64,000 bases of DNA from contig OZ024744.1 of assembly GCA_964016885.1 (NCBI GenBank), positions 110,320,536 through 110,384,535 on the forward strand, read 5' to 3'. Below are positions 26,690 to 39,170 of the stretch, piece after piece. A program made the position numbers and the translations under genes. The notes beneath the pieces were generated by a model. The model was not told where the DNA came from and made no database searches. It was given only the letters and a program-made list of their open reading frames with translations. Each line of letters starts with the position of its first letter. Positions within the stretch are counted from its first letter, which is position 1. The DNA is from Eledone cirrhosa. Lineage: Eukaryota; Mollusca; Cephalopoda; Octopoda; Eledonidae.

Positions 26690-28500
26690 AACTTTCCTTG
26701 CCCTGAACACAGTAAAACTACACAACCCACTATAACATACCTTGCTCTGAACACAGTAAAACTACACAATCCACTGTAACTTACCTTGCCCTGCACACAG
26801 TAAAACTACACAATCCACTATAACTTACCTTGCCCTGAACACAGTAAAACTGTATAATCCACTATAACTTACCTTGCCCTGAACACAGTAAAACCACACA
26901 ATCCACTATAACTTACCTTGCCCTGAACACAGTAAAACTACACAATCCACTATAACTTACCTTGCCCTGAACACAGTAAAACTACACAATCCACTATAAC
27001 TTACCTTGCCCTGAACACAGTAAAACTACATGATCCACTATAACTTACCTTGCCCTGAACACAGTAAAACTACACGATCCACTATAACTTACCTTGCCCT
27101 GAACACAGTAAAAACTACACAATCCACTATAACTAACCTTGCTCGGAACACAGTAAAACTATACGATCCACCATAATTTACCTTGCCCTGAACACAGTAA
27201 AGCCACACAATCCACTATAACTTACCTTGACCTGAACAGAGTAAAACTACACAATCCACTATAACTTACCTTGCACTGAAAACAGTAAAACTACACAACC
27301 CACTATAACTTACCTTGCCCAGAACATAGTAAAAGAACGTAATCCACTATAACTTACCTTCCTTTGAACACAGTAAAACTACACAATCCACTATAATTTA
27401 CCTTGCCCTGAACACAGTAAAACTACAAGATCCACTATAACTTACCTTGCTCTGAATACAGTAAAACTACATAATCCACTATAACTTACCTTGCCCTGAA
27501 CACAGTAAAACTAACACAATCCACTATAACTTACCTTGTCCTGAACACAGTAAAACTACACAATCCACTATAACTTACCTTGCCCTGAACACAGTAAAAC
27601 TACACAATCCACTATAAATTACGTTGCCCTGAACATACTAAAACTACACAATCTTCTATAACTTACCTTGCCCTGAACACAGTAAAACTACACAATCCAC
27701 TATAACTTTCCTTGCCCTGAACACAGTAAAACTACACAACCCACTATAACATACCTTGCCCTGAACACAGTAAAACTACACAATCCACTGTAACTTACCT
27801 TGCCCTGAACACAGTAAAACTACACAATCCACTATAACTTACCTTGCCCTGAACACAGTAAAACTACATAATCCACTATAACTTACCTTGCCCTGAACAC
27901 AGTAAAACTACACAATCCACTATAACTTACCTTGCCCTGAACACAGTAAAACAACACAATCCACTATAAATTACCTTGCCCTGAACACAGTAAAACTACA
28001 CAACCCACTATAACTTACCTTGCCCTGAACACAGTAAAACTACACAATCCACTATAACTTACCTTGCCCTGAACACTGTAAAACTACATAATCCACTATA
28101 ACTTACCTTGCCCTGAAACAGTAAAACTACACAAACCACTATAACTTACCTTGTCCTGAACACAGTAAAACTACACAATCCACTATAACTTACCTTGCAG
28201 TGAACACAGTAAAACTACACAATCCACTATAACTTACCTTGCCCTGAACACAGTAAAACTACACAATCCACTATAACTTACCTTGCCCTGAACACAGTAA
28301 AACTACACGATCCACTATAACTTACCTTGCCCTGAACACAGTAAAACTACACGATCCACTATAACTTACCTTGCCCTGAACACAGTAAAACTACACAATC
28401 CACTATAACTAACCTTGCTCTGAACACAGTAAAACTATACAATCCACCATAACTTACCTTGACCTGAACAGAGTAAAACTACACAATCCACTATAACTTA
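26690..28500 (+). repeat. Segment duplicated ~15.02 kb upstream (copy 2)
   Basis: This is the partner of 11,690-13,480 (offset 15,017-15,019). The two copies share several rare variants in order (ACATGATCC, TATACGATCC, CCCAGAACATAG, TTGTCCTG, AAACAACAC). It sits between P-block copies 3 and 4, so the ~3.9-kb repeating unit in this region is P-block plus this segment. Confidence 0.8.
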
Positions 28501-28879
28501 CCTTGCACTGGACACAGTAAAACTACACAACCCACTATAACTTACCTTGCCCTGAACACACTAAAACTACACAATCCACTATAACTTACCTTGCACTGGA
28601 CACAGTAAAACTACACAACCCACTATAACTTACCTTGCCCTGAACACACTAAAACTACACAATCCACTATAACTTAACTGGCCCTGAACACAGTAAAACT
28701 ACACAATCCACCATAAATTACATTGCCCTGAACAGGGTAAAACTACACAATCCACTATAACTTACCTTGACCTGAACAGAGTAAAACTACACAATCCACT
28801 ATAACTTACCTTGACCTGAACAGAGTAAAACTACACAATCCACTATAACTTACCTTGACCTGAACAGAGTAAAACTACA

Positions 28880-30285
28880 CAATCCACTATAAATTACCTT
28901 GCCTTGAACACAGTAAAATTACACAATCCACTATAACTAAACTTGCCCAGAACACAGTAAAACTACACAATCCACTATAACTCACCTTGCTCTGAACACA
29001 GTAAAACTACACAATCCACTATAACTTACCTTGCCCTGAACACAGTAAAACTACGTAATCCACTATAACTTACCTTGCCCTGAACACAGTAAAACTACAC
29101 AATCCACTATAATTTACCTTGCCCTGAACACAGTAAAACTACACAATCCACTATAACTGACCTTGGTCTGAACACAGTAAAACTACACAATCCACTATAA
29201 CTTACCTTGCTCTGAACACAGTAAAACTACACAATCCACTATAACTTACCTTGCCCTGAACACAGTAAAACTACACAATCCACCATAACTTACCTTGCCC
29301 TGAACACAGTAAAAGAACACAATCTTCTATAACTTACCTTGCCCTGAATACAGTAAAACTACACAATCCCCTATACCTTACCTTGCTCTGAACACAGTAA
29401 AACTACACAATCCACTATAACTTACCTTGCCCTGAACACAGTAAAACTACACAATCCACTATAACTTAAATTGCCCTGAACTCAGTAAAACTACATAATC
29501 CACTGTAACTTACCTTGCCCTGAACACAGTAAAAGTACACAACCCACTATAAATTACCTTGCTCTGAACACAGCAAAACTACACAATCCACTATAACTTA
29601 CCTTGCCCTGAACACAGTAAAACTACACAATCCACTATAACTTACCTTGCCCTGAACACAGTAAAAGTACATAATCCACTATAACTTACCTTGCTCTGAA
29701 CACAGTATAACTTACCTTGCTCTGAACACAGTAAAACTACACGATCCAATTTAACTTACCTTGCATTGAACACAGTAAAACTACACAATCCACTATAACT
29801 TACCTTGCTCTGAACACAGTAAAACTACACAATCCACTATAAATTACGTTTCCATGAACATACTAAAACTACACAATCTTCTATAACTTACCTTGCCCTG
29901 AACACAGTAAAACTACACAATCCACTATAACTTACCTTGCCCTGAACACAGTAAAACTACACAATCCACTATAACTTACCTTGCCCTGAACACAGTAATA
30001 CTACACAACACACTATAACTTACCTTGCCCTGAACACAGTAAAACTACACAATCCACTATAACTTACCTTGCCCTGAACACAGTAAAACTACACAATCCA
30101 CTTCAACTTACCTTGCTCTGAACACAGTAAAACTACACAATCCACTATAACTTACCTTGCCCTGAACACAGTAAAACTAAAAGATCCACTATAACTTACC
30201 TTGCTCTGAACACAGTAAAACTACACAATCCACTATAAATTACGTTGCCCTGAACACAGTAAGACTACACAATCTTCAAATAACT
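28880..30285 (+). repeat. P-block copy 4
   Basis: It lies 3,900 bp after copy 3, with the leader at 28,679. It is the first copy to show two derived changes: AACTAAAAGATCC (30,17x) in place of AACTACAAGATCC, and ATCTTCAAATAAC (30,272) with one extra base in place of ATCTTCTATAAC. Both changes recur in the later copies at 31.0, 33.1 and 39.1 kb, so those copies descend from this one or from a shared parent. It lacks the ACATAATCC and AACTAACAC pair that follows the 26-bp unit in copies 1-3. Confidence 0.83.
29704..29729 (+). repeat. Truncated 26-bp monomer, copy 4
   Basis: The junction is the same as elsewhere. A further copy follows only 819 bp later through a local tandem duplication. Confidence 0.9.
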
Positions 30286-30312
30286 TACCTTGCCCTGAAC
30301 ACAGTAAAACTA

Positions 30313-31112
30313 CATAATCCACTGTAACTTACCTTGCCCTGAACACAGTAAAAGTACACAACCCACTATAAATTACCTTGCTCTGAACACAGCAAAACTA
30401 CACAATCCACTATAACTTACCTTGCCCTGAACACAGTAAAACTACACAATCCACTATAACTTACCTTGCCCTGAACACAGTAAAAGTACATAATCCACTA
30501 TAACTTACCTTGCTCTGAACACAGTATAACTTACCTTGCTCTGAACACAGTAAAACTACACGATCCAATTTAACTTACCTTGCATTGAACACAGTAAAAC
30601 TACACAATCCACTATAACTTACCTTGCTCTGAACACAGTAAAACTACACAATCCACTATAAATTACGTTTCCATGAACATACTAAAACTACACAATCTTC
30701 TATAACTTACCTTGCCCTGAACACAGTAAAACTACACAATCCACTATAACTTACCTTGCCCTGAACACAGTAAAACTACACAATCCACTATAACTTACCT
30801 TGCCCTGAACACAGTAATACTACACAACACACTATAACTTACCTTGCCCTGAACACAGTAAAACTACACAATCCACTATAACTTACCTTGCCCTGAACAC
30901 AGTAAAACTACACAATCCACTTCAACTTACCTTGCTCTGAACACAGTAAAACTACACAATCCACTATAACTTACCTTGCCCTGAACACAGTAAAACTAAA
31001 AGATCCACTATAACTTACCTTGCTCTGAACACAGTAAAACTACACAATCCACTATAAATTACGTTGCCCTGAACACAGTAAGACTACACAATCTTCAAAT
31101 AACTTACCTTGC
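30313..31112 (+). repeat. 819-bp tandem copy of the P-block 3' half
   Basis: From ACATAATCCACTGTAAC (30,313) to ATCTTCAAA (31,090) this repeats 29,494-30,280 at a constant offset of 819 bp. That equals 18 full monomers plus one 26-bp unit plus the extra base of ATCTTCAAA. I noticed no internal differences by eye. It is a direct tandem duplication and the youngest-looking event in this part of the window. Confidence 0.85.
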
Positions 31113-32316
31113 CCTGAACACAGTAAAACTACACAATCCACTATAAATTACCTTGCCATGAACACGGTAACACTACACAATCCACTATAACTTACCTTGC
31201 CCTGAACACAGTAAAACTACACAATCCACTATAACTTACCTTGCACTGGACACAGTAAAACTACACAACCCACTATAACTTACCTTGCCCTGAACACACT
31301 AAAACTACACAATCCACTATAACTTAACTGGCCCTGAACACAGTAAAACTACACAATCCACCATAAATTACCTTGCCCTGAACAGAGTAAAACTACACAA
31401 TCCACTATAACTTACCTTGACCTGAACAGAGTAAAACTACACAATCCACTATAACTTACCTTGACCTGAACAGAGTAAAACTACACAATCCACTATAACT
31501 TACCTTGACCTGAACAGAGTAAAACTACACAATCCACTATAACTTACCTTGACCTGAACAGAGTAAAACTACACAATCCACTATAACTTACCTTGCCCTG
31601 AACACAGTAAAACTACACAATCCACTATAACTTACCTTGACCTGAACAGAGTAAAACTACACAATCCACTATAACTTACCTTGCACTGAAAACGGTAAAA
31701 CTACACAACCCACTATAACTTACCTTGCCCTGAACATAGTAAAAGAACGTAATCCACTATAACTTACCTTCCTTTGAACACAGTAAAACTACACAATCCA
31801 CTATAATTTACCTTGCCCTGAACACAGTAAAACTACAAGATCCACTATAACTTACCTTGCTCTGAACACAGTAAAACTACATAATCCACTATAACTTACC
31901 TTGCCCTGAACACAGTAAAACTAACACAATCGACTATAACTTACCTTGCCCTGAACACAGTAAAACTACACAATCGACTATAACCTACCTTGCCCTGAAC
32001 ACAGTAAAACTACACAATCCACTATAAATTACGTTGCCCTGAACATACTAAAACTACACAATCTTCTATAACTTACCTTGCCCTGAACACAGTAAAACTA
32101 CACAATCCACTATAACTTTCCTTGCCCTGAACACAGTAAAACTACACAACCCACTATAACATACCTTGCCCTGAACACAGTAAAACTACACAATCCACTG
32201 TAACTTACCTTGCCCTGAACACAGTAAAACTACACAATCCACTATAACTTACCTTGCCCTGAACACAGTAAAACTGCATAATCCACTATAACTTACCTTG
32301 CCCTGAACACAGTAAA
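30353..32316 (+). repeat. ~2.0-kb tandem unit, copy 1
   Basis: This unit runs from the AAAGTACACAACCC monomer (30,353) to the next such monomer (32,317), a distance of 1,964 bp. It includes the 26-bp unit, ATCTTCAAA, the rare TTGCCATGAACACGGTAACAC monomer (31,15x), a run of GACCTGAACAGAG monomers (31,41x-31,56x) and TTCCTTTGAAC (31,761). It ends in ACTGCATAATCC. The offset to copy 2 grows to 2,053 bp after two added monomers (44 + 45 bp). Confidence 0.78.
30523..30548 (+). repeat. Truncated 26-bp monomer, copy 5
   Basis: It belongs to the 819-bp tandem copy and has the same deletion junction. Confidence 0.9.
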
Positions 32317-35300
32317 AGTACACAACCCACTATAAATTACCTTGCTCTGAACACAGCAAAACTACACAATCCACTATAACTTACCTTGCCCTGAACACAG
32401 TAAAACTACACAATCCACTATAACTTACCTTGCCCTGAACACAGTAAAAGTACATAATCCACTATAACTTACCTTGCTCTGAACACAGTATAACTTACCT
32501 TGCTCTGAACACAGTAAAACTACACGATCCAATTTAACTTACCTTGCATTGAACACAGTAAAACTACACAATCCACTATAACTTACCTTGCTCTGAACAC
32601 AGTAAAACTACATAATCCACTATAACTTACCTTGCCCTGAACACAGTAAAACTAACACAATCCACTATAACGTACCTTGACCTGAACACAGTAAAACTAC
32701 ACAATCCACTATAAATTACGTTTCCATGAACATACTAAAACTACACAATCTTCTATAACTTACCTTGCCCTGAACACAGTAAAACTACACAATCCACTAT
32801 AACTTACCTTGCCCTGAACACAGTAAAACTACACAATCCACTATAACTTACCTTGCCCTGAACACAGTAATACTACACAACACACTATAACTTACCTTGC
32901 CCTGAACACAGTAAAACTACACAATCCACTATAACTTACCTTGCCCTGAACACAGTAAAACTACACAATCCACTTCAACTTACCTTGCTCTGAACACAGT
33001 AAAACTACACAATCCACTATAACTTACCTTGCCCTGAACACAGTGAAACTAAAAGATCCACTATAACTTACCTTGCTCTGAACACAGTAAAACTACACAA
33101 TCCACTATAAATTACGTTGCCCTGAACACAGTAAGACTACACAATCTTCAAATAACTTACCTTGCCCTGAACACAGTAAAACTACACAATCCACTATAAA
33201 TTACCTTGCCATGAACACGGTAAAACTACACAATCCACTATAACTTACCTTGCCCTGAACACAGTAAAACTACACAATCCACTATAACTTACCTTGCACT
33301 GGACACAGTAAAACTACACAACCCACTATAACTTACCTTGCCCTGAACACACTAAAACTACACAATCCACTATAACTTAACTGGCCCTGAACACAGTAAA
33401 ACTACACAATCCACCATAAATTACCTTGCCCTGAACAGAGTAAAACTACACAATCCACTATAACTTACCTTGACCTGAACAGAGTAAAACTACACAATCC
33501 ACTATAACTTACCTTGACCTGAACAGAGTAAAACTACACAATCCACTATAACTTACCTTGACCTTAACAGAGTAAAACTACACAATCCACTATAACTTAC
33601 CTTGACCTGAACAGAGTAAAACTACACAATCCACTATAACTTACCTTGCCCTGAACACAGTAAAACTACACAATCCACTATAACTTACCTTGACCTGAAC
33701 AGAGTAAAACTACACAATCCACTATAACTTACCTTGCACTGAAAACGGTAAAACTACACAACCCACTATAACTTACCTTGCCCTGAACATAGTAAAAGAA
33801 CGTAATCCACTATAACTTACCTTCCTTTGAACACAGTAAAACTACACAATCCACTATAATTTACCTTGCCCTGAACACAGTAAAACTACAAGATCCACTA
33901 TAACTTACCTTGCTCTGAACACAGTAAAACTACATAATCCACTATAACTTACCTTGCCCTGAACACAGTAAAACTACACAATCGACTATAACCTACCTTG
34001 CCCTGAACACAGTAAAACTACACAATCCACTATAAATTACGTTGCCCTGAACATACTAAAACTACACAATCTTCTATAACTTACCTTGCCCTGAACACAG
34101 TAAAACTACACAATCCACTATAACTTTCCTTGCCCTGAACACAGTAAAACTACACAACCCACTATAACATACCTTGCCCTGAACACAGTAAAACTACACA
34201 ATCCACTGTAACTTACCTTGCCCTGAACACAGTAAAACTACACAATCCACTATAACTTACCTTGCCCTGAACACAGTAAAACTGCATAATCCACTATAAC
34301 TTACCTTGCCCTGAACACAGTAAAACTACACAATCCACTATAACTTACCTTGCCCTGAACACAGTAAAACTACACAATCCACTATAAATTACCTTGCCCT
34401 GAACACAGTAAAACTACACAATCCACTATAACTTACCTTGCCCTGAACACAGTAAAACTACACAATCCACTATAACTTACCTTGCCCTGAACACTGTAAA
34501 ACTACATAATCCACTATAACTTACCTTGCCCTGAAACAGTAAAACTACACAAACCACTATAACTTACCTTGCCCTGAACACAGTAAAACTACACGACCCA
34601 CTATAACTTACCTTGCCTTGAACACAGTAAAACTACACGATCCACTATAACTTACCTTGCCCTGAACACAGTAAAACTACACAATCCACTATAACTAACC
34701 TTGCTCTGAACACAGTAAAACTACACAATCCACTATAACTTACCTTGCCCTGAACACAGTAAAACTACACAATCCACTATAACTAACCTTGCTCTGAACA
34801 CAGTAAAACTATACAATCCACCATAACTTACCTTGCCCTGAACACAGTAAAACTACACAATCCACTATAACTTACCTTGACCTGAACAGAGTAAAACTAC
34901 ACAATCCACTATAACTTACCTTGCCCTGAACACACTAAAACTACACAATCCACTATAACTTACCTTGCACTGAAAACAGTAAAACTACACAACCCACTAT
35001 AACTTACCTTGCTCTGAACACAGTAAAATTACACAATCCACTATAACTTACCTTGCCCTGAACATAGTAAAAGAACGTAATCCACTATAACTTACCTTCC
35101 TTTGAACACAGTAAAACTACACAATCCACTATAATTTACCTTGCCCTGAACACAGTAAAACTACAAGATCCACTATAACTTACCTTGCCCTGAACACAGT
35201 AAAACTGCATAATCCACTATAACTTACCTTGCCCTGAACACAGTAAAACTACACAATCCACTATAACTTACCTTGCCCTGAACACAGTAAAACTATACAA

Positions 35301-36890
35301 TCCACTATAAATTACCTTGCCCTGAACACAGTAAAACTACACAATCCACTATAACTTACCTTGCCCTGAACACAGTAAAACTACACAATCCACTATAACT
35401 TACCTTGCCCTGAACACTGTAAAACTACATAATCCACTATAACTTACCTTGCCCTGAAACAGTAAAACTACACAAACCACTATAACTTACCTTGCCCTGA
35501 ACACAGTAAAACTACACAATCCACTATAACTTACCTTGCCCTGAACACAGTAAAACTACACGATCCACTATAAATTACCTTGCCCTGAAAACAGTAAAAC
35601 TACACAATCCACTATAACTAACCTTGATCTGAACACAGTAAAACTACACAATCCACTATAACTTACCTTGTCCTGAACACACTAAAACTACACAATCCAC
35701 TATAACTTAACTGGCCCTCAACACAGTAAAACTACACAATCCACTATAACTTAGCTTGCACTGAACACAGTAAAACTACACAATCCACTATAACTTACCT
35801 TGCCCGGAACACAGTAAAACTACACAATCCACTTCAACTTACCTTGCTCTGAACACAGTAAAACTACACAATCCACTATAACTTACCTTGCCCTGAACAC
35901 AGTAAAATTACACAATCCACTATAACTAACCTTGCCCTGAACACAGTAAAACTACACAATCCACTATAACTTACTTTGCTCTGAACACAGTAAAACTACA
36001 CAATCCACCTTAACTTACCTTGCTCTGAACACAGTAAAACTACACAATCCACTATAACTTACCTTGCCCTGAACACAGTAAAATTACACAATCCACTATA
36101 ACTTACCTTGCCCTGAACACAGTAAATCTACATAATCCACTATAACTTAACATGCTCTGAACACAGTAAAACTACACAACCCACTATAACTTACCTTGCC
36201 TTGAACACAGTAAAACTACACATTCCACAATAACTTACCTTGCCCTGAACATAGTAAAACTACGTAATCCACTATAACTTACCTTCCTCTAAACACAGTA
36301 AAACTACACAATCCACTATAACTTACCTTGCCCAGAACACAGAAAAACTACGTAATCCACTATAACTTACCTTGCCTTGAACAGAGTAAAACTACACAAT
36401 CCACTATAACTTACCTTGCCCTGAACATAGTAAAACTACACAATCCACTATAACTTACCCTGCCCTGAACACAGTAAAACTACACAATCCACTATAACTT
36501 ACCTTGCCCTGAACACAGTAAAACTATACAATCCACCATAAATTACCTTGCCCTGAACACAGTAAAACTACACAATCCACTATAACTTACCTTGACCTGA
36601 ACAGAGTAAAACTACACAATCCACTATAACTTACCTTGCCCTGAACACACTAAAACTACACAATCCACTATAACTTACCTTGACCTGAACAGAGTAAAAC
36701 TACACAATCCACTATAACTTACCTTGCACTGAAAACAGTAAAACTACACAACCCACTATAACTTACCTTGCCCTGAACATAGTAAAAGAACGTAATCCAC
36801 TATAACTTACCTTCCTTTGAACACAGTAAAACTACACAATCCACTATAATTTACCTTGCCCTGAACACAGTAAAACTACAAGATCCACTA
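32317..36890 (+). repeat. Large segment duplicated 6.0 kb downstream (copy 1)
   Basis: This aligns with 38,371-42,945. The offset is 6,054 bp at the start and 6,010 bp after one monomer is lost in the later copy. It is 6,055 bp from about 34,000 on, where a 45-bp monomer is missing here. It contains the 26-bp unit (32,487), TTGCCATGAACACGG (33,211), ATCGACTATAACC, two GAACACTGT markers (34,489 and 35,412) and the TAACTGGCCC to CACAATAAC series. The match breaks near 36,890, where this copy reads AACTGACATTGGTC and the other AACTTACCTTGCTC. About 4.6 kb are duplicated and few differences were seen. Confidence 0.85.
32487..32512 (+). repeat. Truncated 26-bp monomer, copy 6
   Basis: It has the same deletion junction and lies 6,010 bp before copy 7, in step with the large duplication that contains both. 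Confidence 0.9.
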
Positions 36891-37729
36891 TAACTGACAT
36901 TGGTCTGAACACAGTAAAACTACACAATCCACTATAACTTACCTTGCTCTGAACACAGTAAAACTACATAATCCACTATAACTTACCTTGCCATGAACAC
37001 AGTAAAACTACACAATCCACCATAACTTACCTTGCTCTGAACACAGTAAAACTACATAATCCACTATAACTTACCTTGCCCTGAACACAGTAAAACTAAC
37101 ACAATCCACTATAACTTACCTTGCCTGAACACAGTAAAACTACACAATCCACTATAACTTACCTTGCCCTGAACACAGTAAAACTACACAATCCACTATA
37201 AATTACGTTGCTCTGAACACAGTAAAACTACATAAACCACTATAACTTACCTTGCCCTGAACACACTAAAACTACACAATCCACTATAACTTACCTTGAC
37301 CTGAACAGAGTAAAACTACACAATCCACTATAACTTACCTTGCACTGGACACAGTAAAACTACACAACCCACTATAACTTACCTTGCCCTGAACACACTA
37401 AAACTACACAATCCACTATAACTTACCTTGCACTGGACACAGTAAAACTACACAACCCACTATAACTTACCTTGCCCTGAACACACTAAAACTACACAAT
37501 CCACTATAACTTAACTGGCCCTGAACACAGTAAAACTACACAATCCACCATAAATTACATTGCCCTGAACAGGGTAAAACTACACAATCCACTATAACTT
37601 ACCTTGACCTGAACAGAGTAAAACTACACAATCCACTATAACTTACCTTGACCTGAACAGAGTAAAACTACACAATCCACTATAACTTACCTTGACCTGA
37701 ACAGAGTAAAACTACACAATCCACTATAA

Positions 37730-39170
37730 ATTACCTTGCCTTGAACACAGTAAAATTACACAATCCACTATAACTAAACTTGCCCAGAACACAGTAAAAC
37801 TACACAATCCACTATAACTCACCTTGCTCTGAACACAGTAAAACTACACAATCCACTATAACTTACCTTGCCCTGAACACAGTAAAACTACGTAATCCAC
37901 TATAACTTACCTTGCCCTGAACACAGTAAAACTACACAATCCACTATAATTTACCTTGCCCTGAACACAGTAAAACTACACAATCCACTATAACTGACCT
38001 TGGTCTGAACACAGTAAAACTACACAATCCACTATAACTTACCTTGCTCTGAACACAGTAAAACTACACAATCCACTATAACTTACCTTGCCCTGAACAG
38101 AGTAAAACTACACAATCCACCATAACTTACCTTGCCCTGAACACAGTAAAAGAACACAATCTTCTATAACTTACCTTGCCCTGAATACAGTAAAACTACA
38201 CAATCCCCTATACCTTACCTTGCTCTGAACACAGTAAAACTACACAATCCACTATAACTTACCTTGCCCTGAACACAGTAAAACTACACAATCCACTATA
38301 ACTTAAATTGCCCTGAACTCAGTAAAACTACATAATCCACTGTAACTTACCTTGCCCTGAACACAGTAAAAGTACACAACCCACTATAAATTACCTTGCT
38401 CTGAACACAGCAAAACTACACAATCCACTATAACTTACCTTGCCCTGAACACAGTAAAAGTACATAATCCACTATAACTTACCTTGCTCTGAACACAGTA
38501 TAACTTACCTTGCTCTGAACACAGTAAAACTACACGATCCAATTTAACTTACCTTGCATTGAACACAGTAAAACTACACAATCCACTATAACTTACCTTG
38601 CTCTGAACACAGTAAAACTACATAATCCACTATAACTTACCTTGCCCTGAACACAGTAAAACTAACACAATCCACTATAACGTACCTTGACCTGAACACA
38701 GTAAAACTACACAATCCACTATAAATTACGTTTCCATGAACATACTAAAACTACACAATCTTCTATAACTTACCTTGCCCTGAACACAGTAAAACTACAC
38801 AATCCACTATAACTTACCTTGCCCTGAACACAGTAAAACTACACAATCCACTATAACTTACCTTGCCCTGAACACAGTAATACTACACAACACACTATAA
38901 CTTACCTTGCCCTGAACACAGTAAAACTACACAATCCACTATAACTTACCTTGCCCTGAACACAGTAAAACTACACAATCCACTTCAACTTACCTTGCTC
39001 TGAACACAGTAAAACTACACAATCCACTATAACTTACCTTGCCCTGAACACAGTAAAACTAAAAGATCCACTATAACTTACCTTGCTCTGAACACAGTAA
39101 AACTACACAATCCACTATAAATTACGTTGCCCTGAACACAGTAAGACTACACAATCTTCAAATAACTTAC
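37730..39170 (+). repeat. P-block copy with leader, related to 28.9-30.3 kb
   Basis: The leader and block from about 37,300 match 28,460 onward at offset 8,837 bp (TTGCACTGG at 28,503 and 37,340; AACTTAAATTGCC at 29,464 and 38,301). The offset becomes 8,793 after one monomer is missing before the 26-bp unit. It shares AACTAAAAGATCC and ATCTTCAAATAAC with the 30-33-kb copies, and TAACTAAACTTGCCCAG (37,78x) with copy 4 only. Confidence 0.82.
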
